From Ignavibacteria bacterium (GTDB lineage: Bacteria > Bacteroidota > Ignavibacteria > Tepidaquicellales > OLB5), in NCBI GenBank assembly GCA_030835005.1, contig JAUQWT010000310.1:1-7452 (forward strand): a stretch of DNA of 7,452 bases, read 5' to 3'. The position numbers and the translations under genes were made by a program. Below, one piece after another: positions 1 to 5,928 of this stretch. Under the pieces are notes generated by a model, which was given only the letters and a program-made list of their open reading frames with translations, had not been told where the DNA came from and did not search any database. Each line of letters begins with the position of its first letter. Within the stretch, counting starts at the first letter, position 1.

Positions 1-1414
1 TGGTACCGGTTTGATTGATGCCGATCGGATTATCATTTGTATCAACAAAAATATTGTAAAGCAAACCGCCGTTACCCATTGTTCTTGCATGAACTTTTTT
101 CCCTGTTACCGTTACAGTACCGCCATTTTCAGAGGTGTTGCAGTAAAGCATAGAGCCCGGGGTGCCTAAGCTGAAAATAGGCAGATTTGTATTTACAGAT
201 GATTTGAAAATTACAATATCCGTGCCTGTATCCTCAATGCTTCCCCAGGTACAGGCTGATAAGATGTTTCCCGATTTTGAGAATGAAACTGATGTCACCA
301 AATCGCCCATATGTTTATATTCCCATTTTGGCACCGGACCCTGTTCAATATCAAAAAACTTTACCTGTCCGTCATAGATCCAATAACCGCCCCATTTCCA
401 GTCAACGGTGCCGCAAGCTACATATTTTCCGTCGCTTGTAATATCTGAAACAGTGATCCACTGGGAAACAAGCGATGAGTCAGTACTTTTATATCTCCAG
501 TGCTGAGTATAACTGTTTCCGGTACGCTTGTAAACAGTAAGATAGCCATCGTGGCTCGCAGTTGAAATCACACTTCCATCATTGTTTATACCCTGGTTCT
601 CTTGTGTGTTTGATGTGGGATTTGGACCAATGTTCCCGCTGTAAAGGATATTGCCTGAAAAGGTCTCCATAACATAAAACCTATAAAAGGTGCTAAGTAT
701 AAATACTGAATCATTACCCGATAGTTTTAATCCTGTAACCATGGGGAAGTATGGTTGGCTGCTGAATATCTTTTTCTGCCACACAGGTACAGTACTCAAA
801 GTTGAAAAGCCGTAAACTACTGCGCTGTCCACTTCATCCCATGGTTGAGAAACTGCAATCAGGAATCCACCGTCAGAGCTCAGGCTCACATTATGCGCAT
901 TATGATTCGGATTAGAGCTTGATGCATTAAAGCTGAAGATGGGAACCGCTGAATCCCTGTTAAAAACATAAAAGTATGTATAATGACCGGCTGCGATCTT
1001 AGTACCTGATTTGGAGATCGAAACATAATTATTATGGAAAGGTGCCGTTATGGTATATTGATACTCCCAAACAGGTATATTATTGCTGTTTCCAAAGATC
1101 GAAACTCTGGGATTGTTCAGGAACCAGCCGTTAACGGTATTCACTCCCATCCCGTCGGTAAATACCTGCTGGCCTACTGCTACAGAATCCATTAAAGACC
1201 ACCTTAATTGCGTATTACCGCCGTAAGGTGTTACCTGAGAACCTGTCACAGCTTTGAAATTGCGATTTGCATTCCAAACGGAACTAATACCGGTGTACTT
1301 CTTACAAACACCATTTTCAGTAACAAAATATTCCTCTTTTATTTCTGGAGTTTGAGAATGAACATTCAGAATTAAGAGGCACGTAAGAATGATTGAAACT
1401 ATTATGTTGTTCAT
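1..1414 (-). CDS. Secreted WD40/PQQ-like beta-propeller protein, 3' end cut by window edge (probable T9SS cargo)
   Basis: The frame is open from the ATG at 1414-1412 to the left edge, giving 471 codons without a stop, so it is easily missed by ORF callers that require one. Residues 1-20 (MNNIIVSIILTCLLILNVHS) form a Sec signal peptide, with cleavage likely before QTPE. The rest is beta-rich and repetitive, with blade-like segments such as PVWEYQYT (114-121), VSLSSDGGFLIAV (176-188), VSDITSDGKYVACGT (322-336), PKWEYKHMGDLVTSVSFS (362-379) and SGNILSACTWG (381-391). This is the WD40/PQQ-like propeller pattern of a hydrophobic strand, S-DG, another strand, then V-FD. The last visible residues, NPIGINQTGT, match the linker (GINQISSEVP) that precedes the sorting domain in the neighbouring genes. 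I infer a T9SS domain of about 90-100 residues just outside the window. It lies 21 bases downstream of the preceding gene and has no clear Shine-Dalgarno. No catalytic motif seen; function unknown. Confidence 0.85.
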   Translation of the reverse strand, partial: MNNIIVSIILTCLLILNVHSQTPEIKEEYFVTENGVCKKYTGISSVWNANRNFKAVTGSQVTPYGGNTQLRWSLMDSVAVGQQVFTDGMGVNTVNGWFLNNPRVSIFGNSNNIPVWEYQYTITAPFHNNYVSISKSGTKIAAGHYTYFYVFNRDSAVPIFSFNASSSNPNHNAHNVSLSSDGGFLIAVSQPWDEVDSAVVYGFSTLSTVPVWQKKIFSSQPYFPMVTGLKLSGNDSVFILSTFYRFYVMETFSGNILYSGNIGPNPTSNTQENQGINNDGSVISTASHDGYLTVYKRTGNSYTQHWRYKSTDSSLVSQWITVSDITSDGKYVACGTVDWKWGGYWIYDGQVKFFDIEQGPVPKWEYKHMGDLVTSVSFSKSGNILSACTWGSIEDTGTDIVIFKSSVNTNLPIFSLGTPGSMLYCNTSENGGTVTVTGKKVHARTMGNGGLLYNIFVDTNDNPIGINQTGT

Positions 1415-1435
1415 ATGAGTAATTTATTTATGACC

Positions 1436-2755
1436 TTACTTTATCAAGACCATTTTTTTAGTTTGGGTAAAATTCCCCTCTAGAGAGGGGTGCTCCAGTT
1501 TATCGGAGCGGGGTGTGTTCACTTCCAGCCTGTAATAGTACACCCCGCTCGGCAGATCGCTGCCAACAAAATCAACTTCATATGTACCCGGTGAAAGCTG
1601 CTGATTCACAAGCACCTGAACTTCTTTCCCAAGGGCGTCAAATACTTTCAATATCACAAATCCGGAATTTGGCATTTGGAATTTGAGCTTTGTAATTGGA
1701 TTGAATGGGTTCGGATAATTCTGCGAAAGCGAAAATTCCACTGGTACTTCGCTCGAGATCTGATTTACTCCAAGCTCACCCGTATAGACCGATATACCTC
1801 CATCAATTCTGGCAGCCCAAAGCTTGCTTGAACCGCTTCTGCCTTTTGTAATGTGGTTGTATCCTGCATTACCGGGGGCTGTATATTGAGCCGCCCAGTT
1901 TTGGCCGCCATTGGAACTGTAAAATATCTGGTTCGATAAGAATCTGACGTACCACCATGAATTTCCGGTGCCTGTAATCCCTCTGATTATCTCCGGGCCA
2001 GAGCTCCCCGGCATTATCGACCAGTTGCTTCCGCTGTTTGTTGTCTTTACTATGTTCCTATCGGCACTTGAAAAACCGTTTGTCGGGCTATCAAACCAGA
2101 TCGCCGAAGGATATGGATATCCGCCTGCGGTCAGGTCCTGCAGTACCCAGCTTGCTCCGTTATTGGAAGAGTAATACACTCCTTTGCTTCGTGCCCCGAA
2201 CCAGATCTGGTTATTGAGGTAGAACACACTGTTTTCAAAGCTCCATACTGCTGAATTTGATTCCGCGATATACAGCCCGGTTGAATCCCAGTTATTGCCG
2301 GAATTAGTAGTTTTCCAAAGTGACCACCTTCCTCCAACGGGCCAGCCGACCATAAATCCTTCGCCGTTGTTCTTTATCCATATGCCGGAAATATAGGCAT
2401 TGCTTCCCTGAGTAAATACAAGTGTCCAGCTTGCACCTGCATTTGTTGTTTTGTAAACATATGCAACTCTTGTCGGCGAACCCGCGTAACACGAGAAAAT
2501 TGCAGTGTTGGCATCAATTGCAAAAATGCAGGGTTCAACTCCCATTGGCGGCGGAACATTTGCACCAACATTTTCCCATAACTCTCCGCCATTTGTTGTC
2601 CGCAGAATGTTGGCTCCCGATGCCGATGCCCAGACTATATTATCATTAACCGCTGAGAGCGAAAATATTGTGAAAGGTATTCCCGTTGTCTGCTCTGACC
2701 ATTGACTGAAAAGGGAAATTGAACTGATTATCAACAAAAGCAGAATTTTTCTCAT
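1436..2755 (-). CDS. T9SS-secreted Asp-box (BNR/sialidase-like fold) beta-propeller protein
   Basis: 439 residues. A signal peptide covers about residues 1-18 (MRKILLLLIISSISLFSQ). Six Asp-box-like turns follow at about 53-60, 103-110, 149-156, 196-203, 238-245 and 280-287 (for example TTNGGELW, TTNAGASW, TTNSGNNW). They are spaced about 42-50 residues apart, as in BNR/Ycf48-like propellers. None is followed by recognisable sialidase active-site residues, so the fold is a better call than the enzyme. The linker GVNQISSEVP (329-338) leads to the type A sorting domain (NYPNPFNP 346-353; VFDALGKE 371-378; LPSGVYYYRL 401-410; final KKMVLIK). Residues about 412-428 (starting VNTPRSDK) are an in-frame palindromic insert that the two shorter relatives in this array lack. 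Its start overlaps the upstream gene's stop in ATGA with no Shine-Dalgarno visible, suggesting translational coupling. The product is exported and probably surface-attached; ligand unknown. Confidence 0.9.
   Translation of the reverse strand: MRKILLLLIISSISLFSQWSEQTTGIPFTIFSLSAVNDNIVWASASGANILRTTNGGELWENVGANVPPPMGVEPCIFAIDANTAIFSCYAGSPTRVAYVYKTTNAGASWTLVFTQGSNAYISGIWIKNNGEGFMVGWPVGGRWSLWKTTNSGNNWDSTGLYIAESNSAVWSFENSVFYLNNQIWFGARSKGVYYSSNNGASWVLQDLTAGGYPYPSAIWFDSPTNGFSSADRNIVKTTNSGSNWSIMPGSSGPEIIRGITGTGNSWWYVRFLSNQIFYSSNGGQNWAAQYTAPGNAGYNHITKGRSGSSKLWAARIDGGISVYTGELGVNQISSEVPVEFSLSQNYPNPFNPITKLKFQMPNSGFVILKVFDALGKEVQVLVNQQLSPGTYEVDFVGSDLPSGVYYYRLEVNTPRSDKLEHPSLEGNFTQTKKMVLIK
1472..1522 (-). 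repeat. In-frame palindromic insert (two hairpins), diverged copy
   Basis: 51 bases encode 17 extra residues (VNTPRSDKLEHPSLEGN) just before FTQTKKMVLIK. On the plus strand, CCCCTCT (1475-1481) pairs with AGAGGGG (1484-1490), and GCTCC (1492-1496) with GGAGC (1505-1509). The second stem has decayed relative to the copy at 2788-2838. Confidence 0.8.
1666..1693 (-). repeat. 7-base-phased degenerate repeat, (A/C)ATTTGG type
   Basis: The plus strand reads AATTTGG, CATTTGG, AATTTGA, GCTTTGT in uninterrupted 7-base phase. It encodes part of LKFQMPNSGF in the sorting domain. The gene at 2752-4035 has the same first two units at 2982-2995, followed by AACTTGA. Confidence 0.7.
2752..2755 (-). promoter_or_regulatory. 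ATGA stop/start overlap (translational coupling)
   Basis: The TGA stop of the Ycf48-like gene and the ATG of the next propeller gene share ATGA on the minus strand. The bases before it are A-rich (ATAAAATGAG) with no AGGAG. Termination-reinitiation is the likely way the downstream gene is translated. Confidence 0.8.
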
Positions 2756-4035
2756 TTTATTAAAACCATTTTTTTAGTTTGGGTAAAATTCCCCTTTTGA
2801 GAGGGGTGCTCCGATTTATCGGAGCGCGGTGTGTTCACTTCAAGCCTGTAATAATACACACCGCTCGGCAAATCGCTGCCGTCAAAATAAACTTCATAAG
2901 TGCCCGGTGATAGCTGCTGATTCACCAAAACCTTAACTTCCTTCCCCAAAGCATCAAATACTGTCAATTCCGCAAATCCTGAATTTGGCATTTGGAACTT
3001 GAGCTTTGTCATTGGATTGAACGGGTTGGGGTAATTTTGGCAAAGAGAATAATCTTCGGGTATTTCACCTGTGATAACACTGAATCCGGTTATTCCCCCA
3101 TTTGTTGTAGTTAATATTACTCCTGAATTCCCAACTATCCAGCCGGTGAATTCATTAATCATGTAAATTCTGTTCAATTGTGCACTTGTTCCGCTGGATT
3201 GAGAAATGAACTGAGCCCCGGAATTTGTTGTGTAATATATTACGCCATTTAATCCAGCCAACCAGCCTTTGGTAACACTTGCGAAATAAACACTGTTCAT
3301 CTCAATAGCAATCGGGGTTTTAGACCAGTTAACACCTGAATTACTCGACCTGTAAAAGTAATTTGCGGTCCTTTCATGTCCAACTGCAAATCCATCGGTT
3401 GTCTGCTGGAAATTTATGTCCTTAACATAACTGCAACAAGCATCCGTAGCAGACGAGTACTGAACACTCCAGTTTGCACCGCCATTTTCAGATCTGTAGA
3501 TCTTAGCAGAATAAAGTCCTCCAAACATCATAACCCAGTCCCATCCGGTGCAGTACATGTTTGATTCATTCAAATAAACCAAGCGAGTTGTTCCGCCCGG
3601 AGGGAAGACAAATGTCTGTTGCCAGTTGGCTCCTCCATTTGTAGTTTTGGAAAAAGTGTAAGTGATTTTATAACCTGTGTTTTGGTCAACAAAATGCATG
3701 AAAGCACCATCATTTCCAAAATAGACACTGTTCCAGTCTAAACCTCTATTAGAACTTTTTGAAATTCCGGCATCACCGGAAACAAATCCAAAAGTGCCGG
3801 AAAGAAAGTGAACATCAGTCAGGTTTCCCAATCCTGTTTGCTGCAATGTCCAGTTGATACCGCCGTTTGTGGTTACCAGGAAAACTCCTCCATCACCGCT
3901 GATAAATCCGGTTGACGAATTCATAAATTGTACGTCACGCAAATTATTGCTTGTGCCGCTATTCTGCAAAATCCAGCCTGTCTGTGCCAGAACCAGGGTA
4001 ACGTTACAGACTATTGCAAGAAGTATGACTTTCAT
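2752..4035 (-). CDS. T9SS-secreted Ycf48/BNR-like seven-bladed beta-propeller protein
   Basis: 427 residues. The signal peptide is about 1-17 (MKVILLAIVCNVTLVLA, cleavage before QTGW). The repeated unit is a V-F strand, then GF-SG/GW-VG, then an S/T-T-N-G-G-x-x-W turn, as in the Ycf48/photosystem II assembly-like propellers. Strand motifs are DVQFMNSSTGFISG (34-47), DVHFLSGTFGFVSG (74-87), DINFQQTTDGFAVG (206-219), SVYFASVTKGWLAG (248-261) and RIYMINEFTGWIVG (289-302). Turns lie at about 55-62, 94-101, 131-138, 182-189 and 230-237, plus degenerate ones at 269-275 and 310-316, giving seven blades. The linker is unlike the other copies (ITGEIPEDYSLCQ, with Cys332 where the others have Ser). The sorting domain runs from about 324 to the end, with NYPNPFNP (334-341) and KKMVLIK. 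Residues about 400-416 are the same palindromic insert as in the downstream gene. The start is well supported by AGGAG 6 bases upstream. Likely a surface binding or scaffolding protein; ligand unknown. Confidence 0.9.
   Translation of the reverse strand: MKVILLAIVCNVTLVLAQTGWILQNSGTSNNLRDVQFMNSSTGFISGDGGVFLVTTNGGINWTLQQTGLGNLTDVHFLSGTFGFVSGDAGISKSSNRGLDWNSVYFGNDGAFMHFVDQNTGYKITYTFSKTTNGGANWQQTFVFPPGGTTRLVYLNESNMYCTGWDWVMMFGGLYSAKIYRSENGGANWSVQYSSATDACCSYVKDINFQQTTDGFAVGHERTANYFYRSSNSGVNWSKTPIAIEMNSVYFASVTKGWLAGLNGVIYYTTNSGAQFISQSSGTSAQLNRIYMINEFTGWIVGNSGVILTTTNGGITGFSVITGEIPEDYSLCQNYPNPFNPMTKLKFQMPNSGFAELTVFDALGKEVKVLVNQQLSPGTYEVYFDGSDLPSGVYYYRLEVNTPRSDKSEHPSQKGNFTQTKKMVLIK
2788..2838 (-). 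repeat. In-frame palindromic insert (two hairpins), better-kept copy
   Basis: 51 bases encode VNTPRSDKSEHPSQKGN before FTQTKKMVLIK. GCTCCGAT (2808-2815) and ATCGGAGC (2818-2825) form a perfect 8-base inverted repeat around TT. CCCCT (2791-2795) pairs with AGGGG (2802-2806). The gene copies at 4045 and 4990 have only a two- to three-residue connection here. Confidence 0.85.
2982..3002 (-). repeat. 7-base-phased degenerate repeat, (A/C)ATTTGG type, second copy
   Basis: The plus strand reads AATTTGG, CATTTGG, AACTTGA, encoding LKFQMPNS. It lies at the same place in the sorting domain as the other 7-base-phased tracts. Confidence 0.65.
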
Positions 4036-4041
4036 AATAAA

Positions 4042-4047
4042 CTCCTA
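4042..4047 (-). promoter_or_regulatory. Shine-Dalgarno TAGGAG overlapping the upstream stop codon
   Basis: On the minus strand TAGGAG is followed by TTTATT and the ATG of the Ycf48-like gene at 4035. The first three bases are the stop codon of the preceding gene. The stretch TAGGAGTTTATTATGAAA is identical to the junction at 6858-6841, although the two downstream proteins are unrelated in their N-terminal domains. Confidence 0.85.
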
Positions 4048-4980
4048 TTTAATCAAAACCATTTTTTTAGTTTGGGTAAATTTCTCAGCCTCTAATATGT
4101 AATAATACACACCGCTTGGCAGATTGCTGCCGTCAAAATCAACTTCATAAGTGCCCGGTGATAACTGTTGATTTACAAGCACCTCCACTTCTTTCCCAAG
4201 GGCGTCAAATACTGTCAATATCACGTTTGACATTTGACCTTTGACATTTGACATTACATCGAATTTGAGCTTTGACATTGGGTTAAACGGGTTTGGATAG
4301 TTCTGCGAAAGCGAGTATTCAACCGGCACTTCACTGCTTATTTGTGTGATTCCAACCAGGGTGGATGTATCACCGTACAGAACACCGCCAATTACACATC
4401 CTTTTAGAGTATCCGCGCAAAGTGTGGTCAGTTCCGCAAATCCCCAGTTTGTTATGCCTATACCCATGGCGAAAACAGTCAAATTCCCTCTGCCTGTATC
4501 GTTAAACTTTTTGACCTTAAAACTACTGCCGAATATGTTAACAGTATTTGTATCTGTGCATCTTGAAAACGAGCTCGAAGGCGGGCATGTCCAGGCTGTA
4601 TCATCCTTTATCGCTTTTAAACTATCAAGCATTCTGTCTCCGTTTATACAGCCTCCGCCGATTTGATAGAGATTCATTGTAACCGAGTCAATCCTCAGGT
4701 TATTGAAAAACGGGATTCCGCAGCCGGGAGGAGTGCCGCTTATATGGTAATATGTCTGCTGTACCTGATAATATTTCTTTCCACCGGATTCATTTATCCC
4801 CGTTATTTTATACTTGCTGTACCCTGTTCCGTGCATAGGGAATACCTGATTGTATGTGTAGTAAACCCAAATATTCCCGACCTGCAGCGGCATATACTTT
4901 GCTGCTGTTGTATCCCATGAATATGAGTGATTGAAAAATATGGATGAAGCAAGACATATGAGCAGAATAATTTTCTTCAT
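4045..4980 (-). CDS. T9SS-secreted protein with uncharacterised PLxVGN-W-Y domain
   Basis: 311 residues from the chosen start; a second ATG directly upstream (4983) would add one Met. I prefer 4980 because AGGAG then sits 6 bases away and the gap to the upstream stop is 9 bases, exactly as at the other TAGGAG junctions. Residues 1-21 are the signal peptide (MKKIILLICLASSIFFNHSYS). The mature part starts with the family motif PLQVGNIWVY (31-40), then RIDS (96-99), RMLDSLK (116-122), a Cys pair 132/141 before TDTN, and GCVIGGVLYGDT (194-205). Six cysteines in the mature N-terminal domain suggest disulfides. Linker ITQISSEVP (211-219) and sorting domain to the end, with NYPNPFNP at 227-234. Residues 243-253 (MSNVKGQMSNV) are encoded by a 7-base tandem repeat. 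It has no late insert before FTQTKKMVLIK. No enzyme motif is recognised; the three genes upstream are its paralogues. Confidence 0.9.
   Translation of the reverse strand: MKKIILLICLASSIFFNHSYSWDTTAAKYMPLQVGNIWVYYTYNQVFPMHGTGYSKYKITGINESGGKKYYQVQQTYYHISGTPPGCGIPFFNNLRIDSVTMNLYQIGGGCINGDRMLDSLKAIKDDTAWTCPPSSSFSRCTDTNTVNIFGSSFKVKKFNDTGRGNLTVFAMGIGITNWGFAELTTLCADTLKGCVIGGVLYGDTSTLVGITQISSEVPVEYSLSQNYPNPFNPMSKLKFDVMSNVKGQMSNVILTVFDALGKEVEVLVNQQLSPGTYEVDFDGSNLPSGVYYYILEAEKFTQTKKMVLIK
4226..4253 (-). repeat. Four tandem 7-base units (TGTCAAA type) inside a coding region
   Basis: The plus strand reads TTTGACA, TTTGACC, TTTGACA, TTTGACA without gaps; on the coding strand this is TGTCAAA with one GGTCAAA. 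It encodes MSNVKGQMSNV in the sorting domain of the gene at 4045-4980. The same four units in the same order are in the next gene upstream, at 5171-5198. Confidence 0.95.
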
Positions 4981-4986
4981 CATTTG

Positions 4987-4992
4987 CTCCTA
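4987..4992 (-). promoter_or_regulatory. Shine-Dalgarno TAGGAG overlapping the upstream stop codon; decides the start at 4980
   Basis: TAGGAG is followed by CAAATG and then ATG. Two adjacent ATG codons are available (4983 and 4980). Only the second gives the 6-base spacing after AGGAG and the 9-base gap after the stop that the other TAGGAG junctions have, so 4980 is preferred. Confidence 0.8.
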
Positions 4993-5916
4993 TTTTATCA
5001 ATACCATTTTTTTTGATTGAGTGAAACCTTCTGCATCCAGCCTGTAATAATACACACCGCTTGGCAGATTGCTGCCGTCGAAATCAACTTCATAAGTTCC
5101 CGGCGAAAGCTCTTGATTTACCAAAACCTGAACTTCCTTTCCCAACGCATCAAATACTGTCAACTTTACATTTGACATTTGACCTTTGACATTTGACATT
5201 ATATCGAATTTGAGCTTTGTCATTGGATTAAACGGGTTCGGGTAATTTTGTGAAAGTGAGTACTCCGTTGGCACTTCACTACCAATCTGATTTATTCCTA
5301 AGAATGTATTGGTATCACCATATAGAACTCCGTCTATAATACATCCGCGCAGATTGTAAACTAAAGGGTTAGTTTCACCATACCCGCTGAAACTTAAACC
5401 GAAGTACTGCGAATATTGCCGAACTCTTCCGGCCGGTCCGCCGTTCCAGTTAAATGATTTATCCAAACACCAAACTCCCCATCTGACATTACTTGTTACC
5501 ATATTTAGCCTTCTCTTGTGCAATGTATCATTCAGGCAAATCAGCGAAAGATCATTGACCTGGGAGGAAATACTATCGATGTTTTCATAACTTGTCTGGC
5601 TGCATAACCCCACTCCAAACCTAATAAGCACGCCCTTTGCTGAATCGATCCTGAACCACCCGTCCTGTCCGTTCGCCGGGCTTAAATATTCAATCCGTGT
5701 AAGATAATAATACTTGTGACCTGCAAACACGGAATCGCGCTGAACAACGCTCTTAAAATAAACAGGCGGATTGTTTGGCGGCCAACCCCCTGTGCGCACA
5801 TACGTCCACACATTCCCGATCTTAAGCGGGAGAAATTTGGTTGAGTTGGTATCAGCCGATTGCAGACCGGATGTAACAAGCAAAAACACTATTAATATTG
5901 AAATTGAATTTTTCAT
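4990..5916 (-). CDS. T9SS-secreted protein with uncharacterised PLxIGN-W-Y domain (divergent copy)
   Basis: 308 residues. The signal peptide is about 1-20 (MKNSISILIVFLLVTSGLQS). The family motif is FLPLKIGNVWTY (28-39), followed by WFRIDSAKG (87-95) and GCIIDGVLYGDT (191-202). The middle (about 100-185) is the most divergent of the family: it lacks the Cys-x-DTN block of the other three and instead has WGVWCLDKSFNWNGG. Four cysteines (105, 127, 150, 192) remain in the mature domain, again an even number. The linker GINQIGSEVP (207-216) is followed by a type A sorting domain (NYPNPFNP 224-231, VFDALGKE 254-261, final KKMVLIK). Residues 240-250 (MSNVKGQMSNV) come from the same 7-base repeat as the next gene downstream. 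The translation signal is the weakest of the set: TAGGGC replaces TAGGAG upstream of the ATG. Function unknown; presumed surface or secreted. Confidence 0.88.
   Translation of the reverse strand: MKNSISILIVFLLVTSGLQSADTNSTKFLPLKIGNVWTYVRTGGWPPNNPPVYFKSVVQRDSVFAGHKYYYLTRIEYLSPANGQDGWFRIDSAKGVLIRFGVGLCSQTSYENIDSISSQVNDLSLICLNDTLHKRRLNMVTSNVRWGVWCLDKSFNWNGGPAGRVRQYSQYFGLSFSGYGETNPLVYNLRGCIIDGVLYGDTNTFLGINQIGSEVPTEYSLSQNYPNPFNPMTKLKFDIMSNVKGQMSNVKLTVFDALGKEVQVLVNQELSPGTYEVDFDGSNLPSGVYYYRLDAEGFTQSKKMVLIK
5171..5198 (-). repeat. Four tandem 7-base units (TGTCAAA type), second copy
   Basis: Same unit order as the copy at 4226-4253, again encoding MSNVKGQMSNV in a sorting domain. A degenerate fifth unit (CTTTACA on the plus strand, 5164-5170) adjoins it in phase. 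Confidence 0.95.
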
Positions 5917-5922
5917 TCAGCT

Positions 5923-5928
5923 GCCCTA
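5923..5928 (-). promoter_or_regulatory. Degenerate Shine-Dalgarno TAGGGC overlapping the upstream stop codon
   Basis: Same layout as the other cassette junctions (stop TAG, then ATG after 9 bases), but the core reads AGGGC instead of AGGAG, followed by AGCTGA and ATG at 5916. Initiation is expected to be weaker or to depend on the ribosome finishing the upstream gene. Confidence 0.65.

Noticed and set aside
162..377. Plus-strand ORF of 71 codons in the left region
   Set aside because: It lies antisense inside the continuous minus-strand propeller frame (1414 to edge), has no signal peptide or recognisable motif, and is a chance open frame.
1467..1490. GC-rich hairpin followed by AATTTT as an intrinsic terminator
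   Set aside because: It lies inside the coding frame about 35 bases before the stop codon, has only four T residues, and belongs to the palindromic insert shared with the gene at 2752, where no T-run pairs with the stem.
1436..2755. Calling the propeller at 1436-2755 a sialidase
   Set aside because: Asp-box turns show the fold only; the arginine triad and other sialidase active-site motifs were not recognisable.
4056..4072. A7 run before ATG in the KKM codons as a programmed frameshift site
   Set aside because: The run recurs in most copies simply because KKM is encoded AAA-AAA-ATG. The zero frame ends normally at KKMVLIK in every gene, and no downstream stimulator or useful alternative frame is seen.
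4981..4983. Upstream ATG as start of the gene at 4045
   Set aside because: Spacing to AGGAG would be only 3 bases, and the 9-base stop-to-start gap seen at the other junctions would be broken. The second ATG fits both.
4226..5198. CRISPR array
   Set aside because: The repeats are 7-base units in gapless tandem within coding sequence, with no spacers and no cas genes.
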